Source: Streptomyces sp. AC1-42W
GTDB taxonomy: Bacteria; Actinomycetota; Actinomycetes; Streptomycetales; Streptomycetaceae
Assembly (NCBI RefSeq): GCF_003248355.1
Contig: NZ_QKWY01000001.1
Location: forward strand, 248,001 to 312,000
DNA length: 64,000 bases
Reading direction: 5' to 3'
A program made the position numbers and the translations under genes. How positions within the stretch are numbered: the first letter of the stretch is position 1; every line of letters begins with the position of its first letter. Below are positions 51,569 through 60,172 of this stretch, piece by piece. The notes below the pieces were generated by a model. That model ran no database searches. It was not told the DNA's origin and saw nothing but the letters and a program-made list of their open reading frames with translations.

Positions 51569-52813
51569 TTACTCCGGGGAGGACGCGGTGACCTCTTCCT
51601 GGGCCGGCAGCCGGGCCGGGGCGACCGGTGCGCTCTTCGCGGCCGGGGCCTGCTCCCCGCCCCGCCACTTCTCGATGAGCTCGACCACCGGCTGGGTCCA
51701 GCGGGCGGTGAGCGGGCCGATGACGACCAGGATCAGGACGTACGCGGTGGCGAGGGGCCCGATGCGGGGCTCGGTCGCCACGGCGAGACCGGCGATGACG
51801 ATGGAGAACTCGCCGCGCGCCACGAGCGTGCCGCCCGCCCGCCAGCGCCCGCGCGATCCGATGCCGGCGCGCCGGGCCGCGTACCAGCCGGTCCCGATCT
51901 TCGTGAAGACGGTGACGACGGCCAGGACGGCGGCCGGCAGCAGCACCGGGGGAATGTCCGAGGGGACGGTGGAGAGCCCGAAGAACACGAAGAAGACGGC
52001 GGCGAACAGGTCCCGCATCGGGGTCAGCAGCTTGCGCGCGCCCTCCGCGACCTCGCCCGAGAGCGCGATACCGACGAGGAACGCGCCGACGGCGGCGGAC
52101 ACCTGGAGCTGCTGGGCCACTCCGGCGACCAGGACGGTCAGCCCGAGCACGACGAGCAGCAGCATCTCCGGATTGTCGGAGGAGACCGCGCGGCTGATCA
52201 GCCGGCCGTGCCGGAGCGCGAGGTAGAGCACCAGGCCGACCGTGCCGAGCGCGATCAGCAGGGCGATGCTGCCGCCGGCCAGGCCGACGCCCGCGAGCAT
52301 CGCGGTGAGCAGCGGAAGATAGACGGCCATCGACAGGTCCTCGATGACCAGTACGCCGAGGATGACCGGGGTCTCGCGGTTGCCGAGGCGGCCCAGGTCC
52401 GCGAGGACTTTGGCGATCACCCCGGACGAGGAGATCCAGGTGACCCCGGCCAGCGCGACGGCCCCGACCGGGCCCCAGCCGAGGATCAGCGCGGCCACCG
52501 CGCCCGGGGTCGCGTTGAGGACGAAGTCGACGGCCCCGGACGGGTATTGCGTCTTGAGACTGGTGACCAGCTCGGAGGCGCTGTATTCGAGTCCGAGCAG
52601 CAGAAGCAGCAGGATGACGCCGATCTCGGCGCCGACCGCGGTGAACTCCTCGCTGGCGCGGAGCGGGAGCAGCCCGCCCTCGCCGAAGGCCAGCCCGGCC
52701 AGTAGGTACAGCGGGATGGGTGAGAGCCCTATCCGGCCGGCGAAGCGTCCGATGATGCCGAGCCCCAGGATGACGGAGCCCAGCTCCACCAGCAGTGCGG
52801 TCGTGTCATGCAC
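51569..52813 (-). CDS. Cation:proton antiporter (KhtU-like CPA2)
   Basis: A 414-residue membrane antiporter with 12-13 helices in the Na_H_Exchanger/CPA2 pattern (SVILGLGIIGRFAGRIGLSP, LLLLLLGLEYSASELVTSLK, ISSSGVIAKVLADLG, VVLGLTVLVAGVAQQLQVSA). It exchanges K+ (or Na+) for H+. There is no attached TrkA-N domain; the regulatory RCK part is supplied by the preceding gene, whose stop is two bases before this GTG, the KhtT-KhtU arrangement known from Bacillus. GGAGGG supplies the ribosome site. The C-terminal ~35 residues are a soluble Pro/Ala/Lys tail. Confidence 0.9.
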   Translation of the reverse strand: MHDTTALLVELGSVILGLGIIGRFAGRIGLSPIPLYLLAGLAFGEGGLLPLRASEEFTAVGAEIGVILLLLLLGLEYSASELVTSLKTQYPSGAVDFVLNATPGAVAALILGWGPVGAVALAGVTWISSSGVIAKVLADLGRLGNRETPVILGVLVIEDLSMAVYLPLLTAMLAGVGLAGGSIALLIALGTVGLVLYLALRHGRLISRAVSSDNPEMLLLVVLGLTVLVAGVAQQLQVSAAVGAFLVGIALSGEVAEGARKLLTPMRDLFAAVFFVFFGLSTVPSDIPPVLLPAAVLAVVTVFTKIGTGWYAARRAGIGSRGRWRAGGTLVARGEFSIVIAGLAVATEPRIGPLATAYVLILVVIGPLTARWTQPVVELIEKWRGGEQAPAAKSAPVAPARLPAQEEVTASSPE

Positions 52814-52815
52814 GG

Positions 52816-53286
52816 TCAGCCCTCCGAGATGATGTCGGAGAGCGCGTCGACGCCCTCGCGTGTTCCGACGGCGACCAGGGTGTCGCCGATGGCCAGCCGG
52901 AAGTCCGGCCCCGGGGACGGATGTGCGCTGTGGGTGCGCAGCACCGCCACGATCGAGGCGCCGGTCCGGGTGCGTGCCTTGGTGTCGCCGAGCAGCCGTC
53001 CGCCGTACGGGGAGCGGCTGCCGAGCGGGATGTGCTCGGTGACCAGATCGATGCCCTCGGTGCGTACGGCGTCGATGGGTGCCGCGTCGATGAGGTGGGC
53101 GAGCCCGGTCGCCTCCTGTGGAGTCAGGGGTACGGAGAGGCGGCACGAATCAGGGTCGTCCTGGTCGTAGAAGCCGATGAACCGCCGTCCGTCGTGGTGG
53201 ACGACCACGGAGATGTGCTGTCCCGACTCCGTTGTGTAGTCGTACTGGACGCCGACTCCGGGCAGCGTGGTGCGGTGGGTTCCCAT
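52816..53286 (-). CDS. KhtT-like antiporter regulatory subunit (RCK_C)
   Basis: 156 residues. The N-terminal ~75 residues start with the family signature TTLPGVGVQYDY, followed by IGFYDQDDPDSCRLSVPLT; ~80-156 are a TrkA-C/RCK_C domain (YGGRLLGDTKARTRTGASIV, FRLAIGDTLVAVGTREGV). In Bacillus KhtT binds c-di-AMP or responds to pH/K+ and controls the KhtU antiporter in trans. The gene is two bases upstream of the antiporter on the same strand, so the two are co-transcribed. The ATG has GGGAGG about six bases upstream. No riboswitch is evident in the short 5' region. Confidence 0.9.
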   Translation of the reverse strand: MGTHRTTLPGVGVQYDYTTESGQHISVVVHHDGRRFIGFYDQDDPDSCRLSVPLTPQEATGLAHLIDAAPIDAVRTEGIDLVTEHIPLGSRSPYGGRLLGDTKARTRTGASIVAVLRTHSAHPSPGPDFRLAIGDTLVAVGTREGVDALSDIISEG

Positions 53287-53426
53287 GGCTTCCTCCCGAG
53301 GGCGCGGTACGCGCGAGGCACTTGGCGAACTTTTTAGACCCGCATTACCTTAGCCGGAGGATTACGCCGTCCCAGAGGGTCGAGTTCCGGCCAATCCCGG
53401 CCGGGTGTCCGGGCCCGGACGCACGT

Positions 53427-53459
53427 GTGCCCGGCCGGGGGACTCGACCGGCCGGGCAC
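53427..53459 (-). terminator. Terminator of the second SPFH operon
   Basis: A perfect 12-bp stem (GTGCCCGGCCGG / CCGGCCGGGCAC) with a GGGACTCGA loop, 21 bp downstream of the flotillin stop. Confidence 0.85.
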
Positions 53460-53480
53460 GCGCGGGGGACGGGGCGTGGA

Positions 53481-54929
53481 TCAGTCGCCGATCTCGATCT
53501 TCCCGTTCCGGTCGGCCGGGACCGCCGGCTCCGGGGCGGCCGGCTCGGCCGCCGGCTTGGGCACCGCGCCCTTGAGGTTCTGGAGCAGGGCGCCGAGGTC
53601 CACGCCGGTGGTGGAGGAGAGCAGCTCCATGCCCTGGGCGACGTTGTCCGTGACCGTACGGGACAGCCGGCCGGCGCCGTCCGTGGAGATGACGGTCATC
53701 TTGTCGATCGCGCCCAGCGGCTCGGCCGCCTTGGCGACGACCTGGGGCAGCACCTCGACGAGCATCTGGAGGACGGCCGCGTCGCCGTACTGCGCGAAGG
53801 CGTCGGCCTTCTTCTGCATGGCCTCGGCCTCGGCCGAACCGCGCGCCGCGATGGCCGCGGCCTCCGCCTCACCCTCGATGCGCACCGCCTCGGCGAGCGC
53901 GGAGCGGTGCAGCTTCTCGCCCTCACCGGTCAGCCGGGCCCGCTCGGCGGCCGCCTCGGCCTCCTTGACCTGGGCGATACGGCGGGCCTCCGCCTCCTGC
54001 TCCGCCTGGTAGCGAGCGGCGTCGGCGGGCTTGCGGACCTTGGTGTCCAGCTCGCGGTCGGTCAGGGCGGCCTGCCGCTCGGCGACCTTCTCCTGCTCGG
54101 TGAGGACTTCCTGCTGGCGGGCGGCCTCGGCGAGCGGACCGGCGGCGTTGGCCTTGGCGGCGGCCGCCTCGGTCTCGGCCTTGATCTCGGCCTGCTTCAG
54201 GTAGAAGGTCCGCTCGGCGATCGCGATCTCCTCGGCCGCCTTGAGCCGGGCCTGCTCCGATGCGCGGCGGGCGATGGCCTCCGCGATGTCGGCCTCCTGC
54301 TTGGCGCGGGCGGCCTCGGGGCGGCCCAGGTCCTCCAGGTAGGAGCCCTCGGTGGTGATGTCCTGGATCTGGAAGGCGTCCAGGATCAGGCCCTGGCCGG
54401 ACAGGCTCGCCTCGGCCTCCTCGGCGACCTGGCCGGCGAACGCGGCGCGGTCGCGGATGATGTCCTCGACGGACATCCGGCCGACGATGGCGCGCAGCGC
54501 GCCGGAGAGCACTTCCTGGGTGAAGCCGACGATGCCGTCCTGCTGGCGCAGGAAGCGCTGGGCGGCGGCCCGGATCGCGTCCTCGCTGCCGCCGACCTTG
54601 ACGATCGCGACGCCTTCGAGGTGGGCCTTCACACCGCGCAGGGTGACGGCGCCGCGCACCGCGACCGGGATGTGCCGGCTGGACAGGTCCAGGGTGAACT
54701 TCTGCTGGACGAACGGCACGACGAAGACGCCGCCGCCGACGACGACCTTCTGGCCGCTGTTGTCGATGCTCGTCCGGCCGGTCACCGGGTCCACGGACTT
54801 CTTGCCCCGGCGCCCGGTGATGATGAACGCCTGGCTGGGGCCCGCCACCTTGTAGCGGGTGATGACGGCGAGGGCGAGCAGGAACAGGAGTACGACGACT
54901 CCGACGATCGCGATCATTACGGGACTCAT
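53481..54929 (-). CDS. Flotillin (SPFH protein)
   Basis: 482 residues. One N-terminal transmembrane helix (VMIAIVGVVVLLFLLALAVI) is followed by the SPFH domain (~25-190: TRYKVAGPSQAFIITGRRGK, FVQQKFTLDLSSRHIPVAVR, RAIVGRMSVEDIIRDRAAFA), the EA-rich flotillin coiled-coil at ~190-360 (AARAKQEADIAEAIARRASE) and a C-terminal oligomerisation part (VLQMLVEVLPQVVAKAAEPL). It organises membrane microdomains with its NfeD-like partner, whose stop is 69 bp upstream. It is more similar to eukaryotic-type flotillin/FloT than to the YqiK-like protein at 45992. Confidence 0.92.
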   Translation of the reverse strand: MSPVMIAIVGVVVLLFLLALAVITRYKVAGPSQAFIITGRRGKKSVDPVTGRTSIDNSGQKVVVGGGVFVVPFVQQKFTLDLSSRHIPVAVRGAVTLRGVKAHLEGVAIVKVGGSEDAIRAAAQRFLRQQDGIVGFTQEVLSGALRAIVGRMSVEDIIRDRAAFAGQVAEEAEASLSGQGLILDAFQIQDITTEGSYLEDLGRPEAARAKQEADIAEAIARRASEQARLKAAEEIAIAERTFYLKQAEIKAETEAAAAKANAAGPLAEAARQQEVLTEQEKVAERQAALTDRELDTKVRKPADAARYQAEQEAEARRIAQVKEAEAAAERARLTGEGEKLHRSALAEAVRIEGEAEAAAIAARGSAEAEAMQKKADAFAQYGDAAVLQMLVEVLPQVVAKAAEPLGAIDKMTVISTDGAGRLSRTVTDNVAQGMELLSSTTGVDLGALLQNLKGAVPKPAAEPAAPEPAVPADRNGKIEIGD

Positions 54930-54998
54930 GCGACTTCCCCCTCTGCCTCCGGACGGGGGCAGTTGTGAGACGAGCGGTGGTGGGGCCGGCGTACTGGT

Positions 54999-55508
54999 TC
55001 AGCGTTCGACGGGACGGACCTGGACCGAGGTGCTGGAGAGGGCCGCCTCGACCCAGATCTCGGCACCGCGGGCGATCGGCACCGGGCTCTTCGCGGACAG
55101 CTTGACGAGCTGTCCGCCCAGGCGCAGCAGGACCTCGCCGTAGCCGTCGGCCGGGATCGAGGTGACCACCGAGCCCGACGTGCCGACCAGGTCCTCGTCG
55201 CGCGGGGTCGCGTCGGTCTGGTCCCGCATCAGGGCACGGCTGAACTTCCAGGTCAGCACGGCGGCGACGAGCCCCGCCGCGACCCCGGCCAGGGTGGCGG
55301 CGAGCGTGCCCGCGCCGGTCGTGCCCAGCACGATGGCGCCGCCGAAACCGAGCATGGAGAGGAAACCGGCGATCACCGGAAGGGAGACGAGCCCGCCGAA
55401 CAGGCCCTCCAGCAGGCCCCCGAAAAGGCCCTCCAGAATTCCGTCGAAGATCAGGGACAGGGCGAGCAGCGCGATCCCCGCGATACCGAGACCCAGGAAC
55501 AAGGTCAC
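54999..55508 (-). CDS. NfeD-like membrane protein
   Basis: 169 residues: hydrophobic helices at ~3-20 (LFLGLGIAGIALLALSLIF), ~42-60 and ~68-90, a glycine-rich LEGLFGGLLEGLFGGL repeat, and a C-terminal OB-fold domain (~105-165: DEDLVGTSGSVVTSIPADGY). NfeD proteins accompany flotillins and anchor them to the membrane. The GTG start has GGGAGGGG ten bases upstream. It is first in the second SPFH operon. Confidence 0.8.
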   Translation of the reverse strand: MTLFLGLGIAGIALLALSLIFDGILEGLFGGLLEGLFGGLVSLPVIAGFLSMLGFGGAIVLGTTGAGTLAATLAGVAAGLVAAVLTWKFSRALMRDQTDATPRDEDLVGTSGSVVTSIPADGYGEVLLRLGGQLVKLSAKSPVPIARGAEIWVEAALSSTSVQVRPVER

Positions 55509-55590
55509 GTGTTCACCCCTCCCGCTTTCGGCTCCCCGCACACTTTTCCATCGAACTGGCTGGATGGTCCCATACGTGCCCCCGTGGCAA

Positions 55591-55610
55591 CACTGCCGGA
55601 ACCCGGCAAT
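55591..55610 (-). promoter_or_regulatory. Dyad upstream of the second SPFH operon
   Basis: CACTGCCGGAACCCGGCAAT is 17/20 identical to the element at 49083. CTGGAT stands 25 bp off on the same side (55560-55565), as at the first locus. It is 83 bp upstream of the NfeD-like start. Confidence 0.6.
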
Positions 55611-55684
55611 CTTCGACTCCTCGTGGATGCCGGAGTGCCGGGCGGCCGCAAGGCCCCCCGGCGCGCCTTCGTCACAGGGGACGG

Positions 55685-56911
55685 TCAGTCGCCCGCCGGC
55701 GGTTCCGGTTCGGTGAGGAAGAGTCCCAGAAGCACCGCGACGACCGGGATGGCGCACAGGATCGTGAACACGCCCTGCGGCCCGTAGGCTTCGGCCGCCG
55801 CGCCCAGCGCCGGGGCGATCAGCCCGCCGATGCTGACGGCCAGGCCCAGCGTGACCCCGGCGGCCGTGCCGGGGCGGCCGGGCAGATAGTCCTGGCCGAG
55901 CTTCACCAGGACGGCGAACGGCACGTTGAGCGCGAGCCCCGCCAGGACCGCGAAGACCAGCGGCAGCACGGTGCCGGGGGTCAGCCGCAGCGCGATCAGC
56001 GCCGGTACGGCGGCGAGCCCGCCCAGCTGGACCGTACGGACCATGCCGACGCGGTCCGCGATCCGGCCGCCGAGCAGCGTCCCGGCGACCCCGCCGACGA
56101 GGAAGCAGGCGAGCGCGACGCCCGCGACGCCCCGGCCGGAGTGCAGATGGCGAATCCAGAACAGCTCGATGAAGGTGATCGCCCCGAAGAACGCCACCGA
56201 GCGCACCACCTCGATGCCGGTGAGGAAGAGGAACGGACGCCACCGGTCCCGCCCCTCCCGGCCGGCCCGGCGCACCGGGGCCGCCGCCGGGCGGTGCCGC
56301 AGCAGCACGAAGGCCATCAGGACGGCGGGCGGGATGAACAGCGCCGTCGCGCCCACCCCCATCGCCACGAGCGCCGGGGTCGCCAGGACCGGCGCCAGGA
56401 AGAAGCCGACGCTGCCGCCCGCCGCGAAGACGCTCATCGCGGAGGCGCTGTCCCCGGCGGCCTCGCGGGCCGCCTTGCCCGCCGCCGGATGGAACATCGC
56501 CACGCCGAGCCCGGACAGCAGGATCAGCAGCCAGACGGCGGCGTACGGCTGGACCAGGCCCGACAGCCCCAGCCCGATCCCGGCGACGGCGAGCCCGGCC
56601 GGGGCCAGCCGGGGCAGCCGGTAGCGGTCCACCGCGACGCCGATGAACGGCTGCGGCACGGAGCTGCCGATCGCCGCCGCGAGGGTGAGCCCGGAGGCGG
56701 CCACATAGCTGTAGCCCCGGTCGAGCACGAAGTACGGGACACAGGCGGGCACGAGGCCCTGGTAGAGGTCGTCCACGGCGTGCGCGGCGCCCCACATCCG
56801 CATCCGCCGCCAGGCGGACGGGGCGTCGGACGCGAGCGCCGGGGACCGGGGGGATTCGGTCGGAGGGGAGGGGTCGGGCGGGGTCTGCCGGGAGGCGGCC
56901 GGGCCGGTCAT
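55685..56911 (-). CDS. MFS efflux transporter (Fsr-like)
   Basis: A 408-residue MFS protein with 12 helices. Family marks are AAHAVDDLYQGLVPACVPYF at helix 1, FIGVAVDRYRLPRLAPAGLA in loop 2-3, and GMGVA-like LLILLSGLGVAMFHPAAGKA at helix 4, which resembles the fosmidomycin-resistance (Fsr) branch (FHP..GK signature). It probably exports a drug or small metabolite. The ATG starts a ~30-residue soluble leader before helix 1. It is divergent from the AraC gene, 78 bp away, which likely regulates it. Confidence 0.88.
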   Translation of the reverse strand: MTGPAASRQTPPDPSPPTESPRSPALASDAPSAWRRMRMWGAAHAVDDLYQGLVPACVPYFVLDRGYSYVAASGLTLAAAIGSSVPQPFIGVAVDRYRLPRLAPAGLAVAGIGLGLSGLVQPYAAVWLLILLSGLGVAMFHPAAGKAAREAAGDSASAMSVFAAGGSVGFFLAPVLATPALVAMGVGATALFIPPAVLMAFVLLRHRPAAAPVRRAGREGRDRWRPFLFLTGIEVVRSVAFFGAITFIELFWIRHLHSGRGVAGVALACFLVGGVAGTLLGGRIADRVGMVRTVQLGGLAAVPALIALRLTPGTVLPLVFAVLAGLALNVPFAVLVKLGQDYLPGRPGTAAGVTLGLAVSIGGLIAPALGAAAEAYGPQGVFTILCAIPVVAVLLGLFLTEPEPPAGD

Positions 56912-56973
56912 GAAGGGTGCTCCTCGCTGAAGGTCCCTTCGAGGATTCCGGCCGGCCGCCGTAGCGGGCTAGC

Positions 56974-56979
56974 GATAAT
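56974..56979 (+). promoter_or_regulatory. -10 box giving a leaderless or near-leaderless AraC message
   Basis: GATAAT ends ten bases before the ATG at 56990 and no Shine-Dalgarno sequence lies between. Transcription from this box would start at or near the initiation codon, as is common in Streptomyces. No clear -35 box. Confidence 0.5.
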
Positions 56980-56989
56980 CTGCCTACCT

Positions 56990-57748
56990 ATGTCGACAAC
57001 CTGCCGCACGCTGCACGGCCCCGCGCGGGTGCCGCTCGCGCACCAGGAGCGCATCGCCCGCCACCACCACGTGGAGCACCAGCTCGTCTGCCCCTCGCGC
57101 GGCGTGCTGGAGGTGGCCACCCCGGCCGGCGTCTGGGCCGTGCCGCCGCACCGGGCGGTGTGGATTCCGGCCGGTGTCGCCCACGCCCATCTGGCGTACG
57201 GGCCGACCGAGCTGCGGGCGCTGAGCTTCGCCCCGGCGGACAACCCGCTCCGCCTCGACCGGCCCACCGTCCTGGCCGTCACCCCGCTGCTGCGCGAGGT
57301 CGTCGCCTGCCTCACCGACGCGAGCGAACCGGCCCTCGACATCCGGCAGCGGCGCAACCTGGAACGGGTCGCCCTCGACCAGCTGCGCCGGGTCGAACCG
57401 CTCGGGGTCTGCCTGCCCTCCCCGGCCGACCCCCGGCTGCGGGACATCGCGCGCATCCTCCGGGACGACCCGGCGGACGGCCGCACCCTCACCGAGCTGG
57501 GCACGGCCGTCGGCGCGGCGCCCCGCACCCTGAGCCGGCTGTTCCGCGCGGAGACCGGGATGTCGTTCCCGCAGTGGCGCACCCAGCTGCGGCTCCACCA
57601 CGCGCTGACGCTGCTCGCCTCCGGCGGTTCGGTCACCTCGGTGGCGGTGGCCTGCGGCTACAGCGGGCCGAGCGCCTTCATCCAGTCGTTCCGGCACGCC
57701 TTCGGCACCACCCCGGGCTCCTACGCGCAGGCGGACCCGCCGCGCTGA
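56990..57748 (+). CDS. AraC-family regulator with N-terminal cupin
   Basis: 252 residues. Residues 1-90 are an AraC-type cupin (HHHVEHQLVCPSRGVLEVAT, HRAVWIPAGVAHAHLAYG); ~150-250 two HTH motifs (LTELGTAVGAAPRTLSRLFR and VTSVAVACGYSGPSAFIQSF followed by RHAFGTTPGSYA). This domain order matches regulators that sense a small ligand and activate or repress a divergent exporter, here the Fsr-like MFS gene. The ATG at 56990 gives a full-length cupin. Confidence 0.92.
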   Translation: MSTTCRTLHGPARVPLAHQERIARHHHVEHQLVCPSRGVLEVATPAGVWAVPPHRAVWIPAGVAHAHLAYGPTELRALSFAPADNPLRLDRPTVLAVTPLLREVVACLTDASEPALDIRQRRNLERVALDQLRRVEPLGVCLPSPADPRLRDIARILRDDPADGRTLTELGTAVGAAPRTLSRLFRAETGMSFPQWRTQLRLHHALTLLASGGSVTSVAVACGYSGPSAFIQSFRHAFGTTPGSYAQADPPR

Positions 57749-57849
57749 GCCGCGCGGTCGGCGGAGCTGCGGATGCGGGAGCGGGCGGGGCGACCGACGA
57801 TGAAGGGCCGGGCAGCAGGCGGCCCGTGCCCTGCCCCAGGAGGTTCGTC

Positions 57850-59562
57850 TTGCCGGTGTACGCCGACCACCCGCCGTCCATCGACGTCACGGCGCTCGCC
57901 GCCGTGCTCGACGGCACGACGGCGGGCGTGGCCGTGTTCGACACCGAGCTGCGCTACCTGTACGTCAACCCGTCACTCGTACGCCACAACGGCATCCCGC
58001 CCGCCGCCCATCTGGGCCGCCGCCCCAGCGAGGTCATGCCCGACATCGACGCCCGCGAGGACCTGATGCGCGCCGTGCTCGCGGACGGCCGGGCCCGCGA
58101 GGTCACCTCCAGCGGCCGGCTGCCCGCCGAGTCCGGCACCGCCCGCGTCTACTGGCACGGGGCCTACCACCGCCTGGAGGTCGACGGCCGGGTCGCCGGG
58201 GTCGTCGGCATCGTCCTGGAGGTGATGGCCTCCGACGACGAACAGCGCCGGCTCGCCCAGGCCCAGCGCCACCTCTCCCTCCTGGACAGCGCGAACACCC
58301 GCATCGGCACCACCCTGGACATGGACACCACCTGCTCCGAGCTGACGGACCTGGTCGTGCCCGGCCTCGCCGACGTCGCCGTGGTCGAGGTCTTCCCGCG
58401 CGACGTCGCCCCGCCGGTGCGGCCGGGGCCGCCCGGCGTGGTGCGGCTGCGGCGGGCCGCCATGTCGGTGGTACGCGGCCTGCGGCCGAAGGCCGGCCGG
58501 TTCGCGGTGTCCGACGACTACGTGGACCACCGGGAGGGCTCCGCCGTACCGCGCTGCCTGGCCGCCGACCAGGCCGTCGTCGAGAACCTCGCCGACGACG
58601 AGCAGGTGGACCGCTCCGCCCCCACGCCCGAACTGGCCGAGGCGTACCGGGACATGGGCCTGCACTCGGCGGTCGTGGTGCCGGTCTCCGTGCGCTCCAC
58701 CCCGATCGGGGTGCTGGCGCTGTTCCGGGGCGGCGGCTCGCCGGTCTTCTCGGACGACGACGTGGTGGTGGCCCGCGAACTGGCCGGGCAGGCCGCCGTC
58801 CACCTGGACCACGCGCGCCGCTTCACCCACGAGCACACCATCGCCCTGGAGCTCCAGCGCTCCCTGCTCTCCGAGCCCCGGCCGCCCCACCCGCACATCG
58901 AGGTCGCCACCCGCTATCTGCCGGCCGACCGCAGCGTGCTGGTGGGCGGCGACTGGTTCGACGTCATCCCGCTGCCGGACGGGCGCCACCTCAAGGCGAT
59001 GGGCGATGTGATGGGCCACGGCGTCGAGGCGGCCGTCGCGATGAGCCACTACCGCTCGCTGCTGCGGCTGCTGGCCGACGAGGAACTGCCTCCGCACCGC
59101 ATCCTGGAACAGCTGGACCGGATGGTGGAACGCTCCGGGATCGACCGGGCCGCCACCTGTCTGCTCGCCGTGGTGGACCGGGACGGCGGGATGTGCGAGG
59201 TGGCCAGTGCGGGCCATCTGCCGCCGGTCGTGCTCGACCCCGGCGCGCCCGGCGCCCGGATCTGCGAGGTGCCGGAGGCCCCGCCGCTGGGCACCGGCTT
59301 CGGCGGCTACCGCTCCACGGTGGTGGAGTGCGGCCCCGGCGCGGTGATGTTCATGTACACCGACGGGCTGGTCGAGCGGCGCGGCGAGGACATCGACACG
59401 TGCGTCGCCCGGCTGGCGGAGCTGACCCTGCCGGAGAGCGGCGATCTGGAAACCCTGCTGGACCGGGTGCTGGAGCGTTTCGCGCCGGGCGCCGAGGACG
59501 ACATCGCGGTGATGGCGTCCCGGACCCGCGAGGAACCGGACGACGGCTACCCGGAGGACTGA
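57850..59562 (+). CDS. PAS-GAF-SpoIIE phosphatase
   Basis: 570 residues: a PAS domain at ~10-120 (GTTAGVAVFDTELRYLYVNP), a GAF domain at ~150-330 (GTTLDMDTTCSELTDLVVPG, VPVSVRSTPIGVLALFRGGG), a SpoIIE/PP2C domain at ~350-565 (LVGGDWFDVIPLPDGRHLKA, MGDVMGHGVEAAVAM, MYTDGLVERRG, AEDDIAVMASR). It lacks the HATPase module of the gene at 21866. Its substrates are probably STAS anti-anti-sigma factors. The TTG start is supported by AGGAGG ending five bases upstream; a GTG two codons later is the alternative. Confidence 0.9.
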   Translation: MPVYADHPPSIDVTALAAVLDGTTAGVAVFDTELRYLYVNPSLVRHNGIPPAAHLGRRPSEVMPDIDAREDLMRAVLADGRAREVTSSGRLPAESGTARVYWHGAYHRLEVDGRVAGVVGIVLEVMASDDEQRRLAQAQRHLSLLDSANTRIGTTLDMDTTCSELTDLVVPGLADVAVVEVFPRDVAPPVRPGPPGVVRLRRAAMSVVRGLRPKAGRFAVSDDYVDHREGSAVPRCLAADQAVVENLADDEQVDRSAPTPELAEAYRDMGLHSAVVVPVSVRSTPIGVLALFRGGGSPVFSDDDVVVARELAGQAAVHLDHARRFTHEHTIALELQRSLLSEPRPPHPHIEVATRYLPADRSVLVGGDWFDVIPLPDGRHLKAMGDVMGHGVEAAVAMSHYRSLLRLLADEELPPHRILEQLDRMVERSGIDRAATCLLAVVDRDGGMCEVASAGHLPPVVLDPGAPGARICEVPEAPPLGTGFGGYRSTVVECGPGAVMFMYTDGLVERRGEDIDTCVARLAELTLPESGDLETLLDRVLERFAPGAEDDIAVMASRTREEPDDGYPED

Positions 59563-59575
59563 ACCCCGCGCCGCC

Positions 59576-60172
59576 TCACACGAACAGGAACGCGCCCGCC
59601 GTCGCCGCGCCCAGCGCCGTACCGGCCGTCACCTGGCCGACCGTGTGGTAGCCGAGCGCCACCCGCGACCAGGACACGGCCGCCGTCATCGCGTACCCGC
59701 ACAGCCACCACGGCGAGTGGACGGCGGCGAGCAGCGCGACCACGGCCGAGGCCACGGAGGCGTCCACGGAGATCTTCCACACCGTGTTGACGGCCAGCAG
59801 CACCACCGTCATCGCCCACAGCGCCAGCATCGCGGCCAGGATGCCGGTGGGTGCCCCGCCCAGCACCATGACCGCCGAACCGGAGCCGATGGAGCCGAGG
59901 ATGACGAAGAAGATGGGCGCCCGCTTGGTGCGGTCCACGACATGGCGGTCGCCCCAGGTGCCGCGCCCGCGCTCCCACTCGATGTATCCGGCGGGCACGA
60001 TCCCCGCGCACAGGGCGCCGAGCAGCCCCCAGAGCAGCCCGGTCCAGTGCCCGGCCGCCGCCAGGCCGATGCCGGGCATGCCGACGAGGAGCAGGTTGCG
60101 CGGCTGGAGGACGTCGGTCACGGTGCGCGCGAGGGTGTGGTCGGGGGCGGCCGGGGTGTCGGTGGCGGTCAT
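59576..60172 (-). CDS. PAP2-like integral membrane protein
   Basis: A 198-residue membrane protein with about five helices (LLLVGMPGIGLAAAGHWTGL, GLLGALCAGIVPAGYIEWER, GILAAMLALWAMTVVLLAV). Near the end SWSRVALGYHTVGQVTAGTA resembles PAP2 motif 3 (SR...H...D), but the KxxxxxxRP and PSGH motifs are not clear, so phosphatase activity is doubtful. Its ATG overlaps the previous gene's stop (ATGA), which couples it to the MAB_1171c-type gene; last gene of a four-gene operon. It is convergent with the phosphatase gene, 13 bp apart. Confidence 0.75.
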   Translation of the reverse strand: MTATDTPAAPDHTLARTVTDVLQPRNLLLVGMPGIGLAAAGHWTGLLWGLLGALCAGIVPAGYIEWERGRGTWGDRHVVDRTKRAPIFFVILGSIGSGSAVMVLGGAPTGILAAMLALWAMTVVLLAVNTVWKISVDASVASAVVALLAAVHSPWWLCGYAMTAAVSWSRVALGYHTVGQVTAGTALGAATAGAFLFV

